Assembly (NCBI GenBank): GCA_016789245.1
Contig: JAEURM010000041.1
Coordinates: 1 to 11,158, forward strand
Direction: 5' to 3'
DNA: 11,158 nt
From: Anaerolineales bacterium
Lineage (GTDB): Bacteria; Chloroflexota; Anaerolineae; Anaerolineales; UBA6663
Position 1 is the stretch's first letter. Each line of letters begins with the position of its first letter. The notes under the pieces are model-generated. The model did not search any database. It was not told where the DNA came from and saw nothing but the letters and a program-made list of their open reading frames with translations. The position numbers and the translations under genes are program-made. Of the stretch, positions 8,108 to 11,158 are shown in pieces.

Positions 8108-8524
8108 TTAACGTAAATCCACGCGGCGCGGCTGAAGTTTAGGCAGAGTTACCCGCAGGAAGCCATCGGCGTATTCCGCCGCCAGCGCCTCACGGTTAAT
8201 GCGGGCTGGAATTTCCACCTCTACCCTAAATTCCCCAAAGCTCACTTCCATTTGTTGATAGGCGCGTGGGGTGACTGGTTGCTGAGCGCGCACGCCCGCA
8301 ATCACGAGGCGCTGGCCTTGAACGGCCACGTAAAAATCATCGCGCCGCATGCCGGCAATTTCCATTTGCACCACTAACGCGTCTTCGGTTTCAAATACAT
8401 CGGTGGGGGGCCGCCATATGTGTGTGGAACGGCCTACCAGCCAGCCAGTGCCACCGGTAAGCAGAACTTCAACCAAAGTTGAATTGTCTAAACTGGATGT
8501 TTGGTGAGGCCGATGTGCCGTCAT
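8108..8524 (-). CDS. hsp20: Small heat-shock protein, Hsp20/alpha-crystallin family
   Basis: The 138-residue protein is an ATP-independent holdase that binds unfolding proteins and keeps them soluble for refolding or degradation. The alpha-crystallin domain covers about residues 38-132. It opens with WRPPTDVFET (38-47), contains YQQMEVSFGEFRVEVEIP (89-106) and the signature A-x-x-x-x-G-x-L in AEYADGFLRVTLPK (116-129), and ends with a short Arg-containing tail. The N-terminal arm (1-37) is short and variable, as usual. The start is the ATG at 8524, because a near-perfect Shine-Dalgarno sequence lies seven bases before it; a GTG at 8560 in the same frame would place that site inside the coding region and has none of its own. 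It is first in the minus-strand run, 39 bp before lon, which suggests a shared role in handling misfolded proteins. Confidence 0.95.
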   Translation of the reverse strand: MTAHRPHQTSSLDNSTLVEVLLTGGTGWLVGRSTHIWRPPTDVFETEDALVVQMEIAGMRRDDFYVAVQGQRLVIAGVRAQQPVTPRAYQQMEVSFGEFRVEVEIPARINREALAAEYADGFLRVTLPKLQPRRVDLR

Positions 8525-8531
8525 GGCAAAG

Positions 8532-8540
8532 CCTCCTCTT
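8532..8540 (-). promoter_or_regulatory. hsp20: Strong Shine-Dalgarno site of hsp20
   Basis: The minus strand reads AAGAGGAGG, ending seven bases before the ATG at 8524. This decides the start of hsp20 against the upstream GTG at 8560. It is the only strong ribosome-binding site seen in the window. Confidence 0.85.
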
Positions 8541-8564
8541 GGAAATTCAAAATCATTCACCTAG

Positions 8565-8573
8565 ATTGTACCA
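8565..8573 (-). promoter_or_regulatory. hsp20: Extended -10 promoter of hsp20
   Basis: The minus strand reads TGGTACAAT: an extended -10 TG motif followed by a five-of-six match to TATAAT. No good -35 box sits at 16-18 bp; TTGATA occurs but 21 bp away. Transcription would begin near 8557, giving a leader of about 33 bases that holds the Shine-Dalgarno site. This fits the ATG at 8524 as the true start. Confidence 0.6.
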
Positions 8574-8597
8574 CTCGCCGCACGGCAACGGTATCAA
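8566..8597. repeat. Imperfect inverted repeat over the hsp20 promoter
   Basis: On the plus strand TTGTACC (8566-8572) faces GGTATCAA (8590-8597) across 17 bases; the arms are complementary apart from one extra base. One arm overlaps the -10 box and the other lies upstream of the -35 region. It is a possible operator for a stress regulator. It does not match CIRCE (TTAGCACTC-N9-GAGTGCTAA) or HAIR (CTTGAGT-N7-ACTCAAG). Confidence 0.4.
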
Positions 8598-8652
8598 AAA
8601 TTAGCCTGTAAGTTTGAGCGGCTTAAGCACAAAAAGACCAACTTTTCCCGCT

Positions 8653-8680
8653 TTGCCTGCCCCTGTGCGTGTGATAAACT
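8653..8680 (+). promoter_or_regulatory. Candidate promoter of the TPR gene, probably leaderless
   Basis: TTGCCT (8653-8658) and TAAACT (8675-8680) are 16 bp apart, each matching four of six consensus bases. The -10 box ends eight bases before the ATG at 8689, so transcription would begin at or next to the start codon. There is no Shine-Dalgarno sequence here, which fits a leaderless messenger and supports ATG 8689 over the upstream in-frame TTG at 8614. Confidence 0.4.
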
Positions 8681-8688
8681 CGCCAGCG

Positions 8689-10677
8689 ATGTCAGCTGAA
8701 ATGTTTGAAGAAGCCATTCGCGCGGCTAAGAGCGGGCAAAATCGCCGCGCCCGCGATTTGCTCTCGCGTCTGCTGAAAACTGAGCCGGATAAAGTCGATT
8801 ACTGGTTGTGGATGAGCTCACTAGTGGAAAGTGAACGTGAGCAAATCTTCTGCCTGCAAAAAGCCCTGCGGCTAGACCCCAATTCTTTAACCGCGCGGCG
8901 TGGCTTGGTGCAACTCGGCGTACTTTCCCCAGAACAAGCTCAACTGCCCAACGCACCCGTGCTTTCAGATTACATGCCACAAGTGGCCGTGGCCAAAGCG
9001 GCCAGCGCGGCGGGCGGCTGGTGGGCAGACCCACGCAACCGGCTAACGGTGCTCATCGGCGTTTTAGTTTTAGTGGTGCTGTTGGTGGCGGGTTTCTTGG
9101 CCTTAAGTATTTTCGCGCCGCGCGTCATCAGCAGTATCCTCAACCCGCCACGGGTGGTAACGGCCACGCCTACGCTGACCATTACGCCCACACTTGAACC
9201 TACCGCCACACCCACGCCGCGCCCCGAAGATTGTGGCCGCCCAACAGAAATCAATCCGGCCACGCCGCTGGCTACTTATTTGTGTGTGCCAGAAGTAACG
9301 GCGCAACCGTTCCTTCCCACGGAAGCCCAACTGCCGCCCGCTGAATCGTATCGCACGGTGCGCAATAGCTATTACAAGCAAGATTGGGCGCGCGTTTTGC
9401 AATTTGAAGAACAAAGCATTGAAGCCGCCAGCGAAAGTGTTTTCCCATATTTTTATGTGGCGGAGGCCTACCGCAATTTGGGTGGCACGCAAAACCTGCG
9501 TCAGGCGCTCACCCGTTATCGGGATGCGTTACGCATCAACGGCAACTTTGCCCCCGCGCACTTGGGCCGCGCCCTTACTAATTTTGGCTTGGGTGATGCT
9601 TCTGGCGCTTTGCGTGATTTAGAAAATGCGATTAAGGCGGATGGCAATTTTGCACCCGCGTACACTGCCCGCGCTGAGTTTTATATGGCCAATGCCAATT
9701 ACCCGCGCGGCGTACAAGATATGGAACAAGCGCGCTCGCTGGCCGCCAATGACCCCGATGTTTTGGCGCGGCTGGCGTTGGCTTACCTGCTTAACAACCA
9801 AATCCCAGACGCGTTGGCTACTGCTAATCAAGCTTTAGAAATTGACCCCACGCGTGTGATTGCCTACTACGCCCGTGGCCGCGCTTTGTTGGAGCAGACA
9901 GAATACGCCGCCGCCGCTGAAGATTTGAACTTGAGTTACCGCTACATCACAGACGCCGAAAGCTTCAAGCGGCTGTTTCCCGTGGCGAATGCCCTCAACT
10001 TTGCCAATGCGTACGCCGCGCAAGCGTTGTATGCGTATGGCACAGCTCAGGCTAAAACGGGCCACTCAGAAGACGCGTTGAACGCGCTGAATGACGCCAT
10101 AAGCCGTGTGAGCAGTTTGCCGTTGGCGCGTTTGGAGCGTGGGCAGTTGTATTTGGCCGCGCAAAACTATGAGGCGGCGCGCGAAGATTTCAACATCGCC
10201 ATTAGCCAATTAATAGATGCTGGGCAAACAGAATCTCCCAAGCTGGCCGAAGCGTACATTGGCAACGGCGAAGCCCTGTTGGCCATCAACCGGCCAGAAG
10301 GCGCGCTCTCCAACTTCATCGCGGCCACCCGCATCTCACCCGAAAGCTTTGCGGCCCAATTAGGGCTGGGCCGCGCGTATGTGGCTGGCACGGAAGTGGA
10401 TAAGGCCATTGAGCCGTTGACCATCGCCCTCGTCTTGGCCAAAACCGATGATGAAAAAGCGCAGGTGTTGAGCGTGCGCGGCTTGGCGCACCAACTAGCA
10501 GGCCGCAAAGTAGAAGCCGCCCAAGATTATTTAGCGCTGGTAGAGTTGAGCGCCGAACTCGCACCAACGGCTGAAGCCGCGCTCACTGAAATTGGCCCGG
10601 TGCGTATCCCGCCCACCGCCACACCCACGCGCACGCCCTCACCTACCCGCACACCAAGCGCCACCCGGACGCCATGA
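8689..10677 (+). CDS. Membrane-anchored tetratricopeptide-repeat (TPR) protein with Thr/Pro-rich stalks
   Basis: The 662-residue protein (from ATG 8689) begins with a TPR-like helical domain (about 1-80, with ARDLLSRLLKTEPDKVDYW and CLQKALRLDPNSLTARRGL). A single membrane helix follows at about 118-143. Next is a Thr/Pro-rich stalk (about 158-179) and a segment with two Cys (182 and 199) that could form a disulfide outside the cell. Many TPR units run from about 220 to 630; clear ones include ALTRYRDALRINGNFAPAHLGRA and ALATANQALEIDPTRVIAYYARG. The tail (about 640-662) is again Thr/Pro/Arg-rich. The likely topology is N-terminus inside, main TPR array outside; this is inferred from helix placement. 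TPR arrays are protein-binding scaffolds; the partner is unknown. An in-frame TTG at 8614 would add 25 residues but would put the candidate promoter inside the gene. It overlaps the next gene by four bases (ATGA), so the two are probably translated together. Confidence 0.88.
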   Translation: MSAEMFEEAIRAAKSGQNRRARDLLSRLLKTEPDKVDYWLWMSSLVESEREQIFCLQKALRLDPNSLTARRGLVQLGVLSPEQAQLPNAPVLSDYMPQVAVAKAASAAGGWWADPRNRLTVLIGVLVLVVLLVAGFLALSIFAPRVISSILNPPRVVTATPTLTITPTLEPTATPTPRPEDCGRPTEINPATPLATYLCVPEVTAQPFLPTEAQLPPAESYRTVRNSYYKQDWARVLQFEEQSIEAASESVFPYFYVAEAYRNLGGTQNLRQALTRYRDALRINGNFAPAHLGRALTNFGLGDASGALRDLENAIKADGNFAPAYTARAEFYMANANYPRGVQDMEQARSLAANDPDVLARLALAYLLNNQIPDALATANQALEIDPTRVIAYYARGRALLEQTEYAAAAEDLNLSYRYITDAESFKRLFPVANALNFANAYAAQALYAYGTAQAKTGHSEDALNALNDAISRVSSLPLARLERGQLYLAAQNYEAAREDFNIAISQLIDAGQTESPKLAEAYIGNGEALLAINRPEGALSNFIAATRISPESFAAQLGLGRAYVAGTEVDKAIEPLTIALVLAKTDDEKAQVLSVRGLAHQLAGRKVEAAQDYLALVELSAELAPTAEAALTEIGPVRIPPTATPTRTPSPTRTPSATRTP

Positions 10678-11158
10678 GCTTCATCCGCCAGTATCGTCGC
10701 TTCATTCAAAACAGCCTCGGTGGTTTGGCTGTAGTGGGAATGTTGGCGGCCACACTGTTTACGGGCTATGAGCCTACTTCGGAGCAATTCATCACGCTGG
10801 CCTTCAGCGCCGGCCTGATTGCCGTTTGTACCCGTTTTCCCCTCATCCTGCGAGACTTAGAACTGAGCCTTTCGCACGCCGTTGGCATTAGCGTGCTGTT
10901 TACGTTCGGCTTGGCCCCCGCCGCGTGGATGATGACATTTGGCTTGCTGGCTGGCGAATTATTGTGGTTCTTCTCGCCGTCCAACGCTATCTCGCCGCGC
11001 CGCCCATCGCGTCTCACGCCGTTTTGGAATCACTTCATCCAACAATTAGTGCCCCTGGTGTTGGCTGGCGGTTTAGATCGTTTTCTTGCCCTCCAGTTGG
11101 TGAACCCCGACGCCCGTAACCTGACGGCGGTGGCCCTTTTCACTTTCATCTTTTTAGT
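10674..11158 (+). CDS. Multi-pass membrane protein, N-terminal part (3' end outside window)
   Basis: An open frame starts at the ATG overlapping the TPR stop (ATGA) and runs off the window, giving 161 residues. After a basic start (MSFIRQYRRF) there are about five or six hydrophobic segments, near 14-31, 38-54, 66-84, 85-100, 123-141 and 150 onward. A motif LELSLSHAVGISVLF lies at 62-76 and a basic cytoplasmic-type loop (SPRRPSRL) at 107-114. This looks like the membrane sensor region found at the front of some bacterial signalling proteins, which may carry HD-GYP, GGDEF or kinase outputs further on. The output part is not in the window, so this is only a suggestion; a plain membrane protein is equally possible. 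The four-base overlap means translation is likely coupled to the TPR gene. The short open frame at 10925-11119 in another frame is a shadow of this gene. Confidence 0.75.
   Translation, partial: MSFIRQYRRFIQNSLGGLAVVGMLAATLFTGYEPTSEQFITLAFSAGLIAVCTRFPLILRDLELSLSHAVGISVLFTFGLAPAAWMMTFGLLAGELLWFFSPSNAISPRRPSRLTPFWNHFIQQLVPLVLAGGLDRFLALQLVNPDARNLTAVALFTFIFL

Larger units (their letters stand above)
420..8524 (-). other. Six-gene co-directional run (possible operon): hsp20, lon, receiver, PHP/AlbA_2, GT39, SDR
   Basis: All six genes read on the minus strand. The gaps are 39 (hsp20-lon), 37 (lon-receiver), 64 (receiver-PHP/AlbA_2), 58 (or 31 with the GTG start, PHP/AlbA_2-GT39) and 29 bp (GT39-SDR). 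No hairpin followed by a T run is seen in any gap. Read-through is therefore plausible, with a possible second start before the PHP/AlbA_2 gene. The last two genes have no evident link to proteostasis, so shared transcription need not mean shared function. Confidence 0.5.

Noticed and set aside
8525..8560. Upstream GTG start at 8560 for hsp20
   Set aside because: The strong AAGAGGAGG site lies downstream of that GTG and seven bases before the ATG at 8524, and the candidate promoter would place the transcript start almost on the GTG.
8525..8688. CIRCE or HAIR heat-shock operator before hsp20
   Set aside because: Neither TTAGCACTC-N9-GAGTGCTAA nor CTTGAGT-N7-ACTCAAG is present; only unrelated imperfect palindromes are seen.
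10925..11119. 64-codon plus-strand open frame near the window end
   Set aside because: It overlaps the long open membrane-protein frame from 10674, which has the better start (ATGA overlap), length and hydrophobic pattern.
1..11158. Mobile element, CRISPR array, tRNA or integration site
   Set aside because: No transposase or integrase motifs, no regularly spaced identical repeats, no cloverleaf-like sequence and almost no gene-free space to hold them.

Overview
The window most resembles a chromosomal segment of a Chloroflexota bacterium, probably of the Anaerolineae type. This is inferred from protein style. The GT39-like membrane protein ends in a large soluble domain, and the TPR protein has a membrane anchor with Thr/Pro-rich stalks. 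The Lon protease carries a short insert ahead of its Walker A motif. GC content is moderate to high by eye, and most genes lack a Shine-Dalgarno sequence. No marker gene is present to settle the taxonomy. I see no rRNA, tRNA, CRISPR array, transposase or phage gene. Coding density is very high; the largest gap is the 164-bp divergent region at 8525-8688.

Layout. Positions 1-390 (+) hold the 3' end of an acyl-CoA dehydrogenase gene that converges on the next block. A six-gene run on the minus strand spans 8524 down to 420: small heat-shock protein (Hsp20), Lon protease, a stand-alone response-regulator receiver, a three-part PHP / AlbA_2 (Schlafen-like) / unknown-domain protein, a GT39-like membrane glycosyltransferase and a short-chain dehydrogenase. 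Gaps inside the run are about 29 to 64 bp. Diverging from hsp20, on the plus strand, are a membrane-anchored TPR protein (8689-10677) and, overlapping it by ATGA, a multi-pass membrane protein cut by the window edge (10674 onward).

How the genes may work together. Hsp20 (holds unfolded proteins) followed by Lon (degrades them) is a coherent proteostasis pair, driven from an extended -10 promoter with a strong ribosome-binding site. The downstream genes have no obvious link to proteostasis and may simply be read through. A candidate internal promoter lies inside a symmetric, doubly repeated ACGGAT/ATCCGT element before the PHP/AlbA_2 gene, so that gene may be separately controlled.

The PHP/AlbA_2 fusion is the least ordinary item. 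It keeps an apparently intact PHP metal site, is joined to a Schlafen-type nucleic-acid-binding domain, and ends in a domain I do not recognise. It is a candidate for an undescribed nuclease or regulatory factor, but nothing else in the window shows a complete new system.
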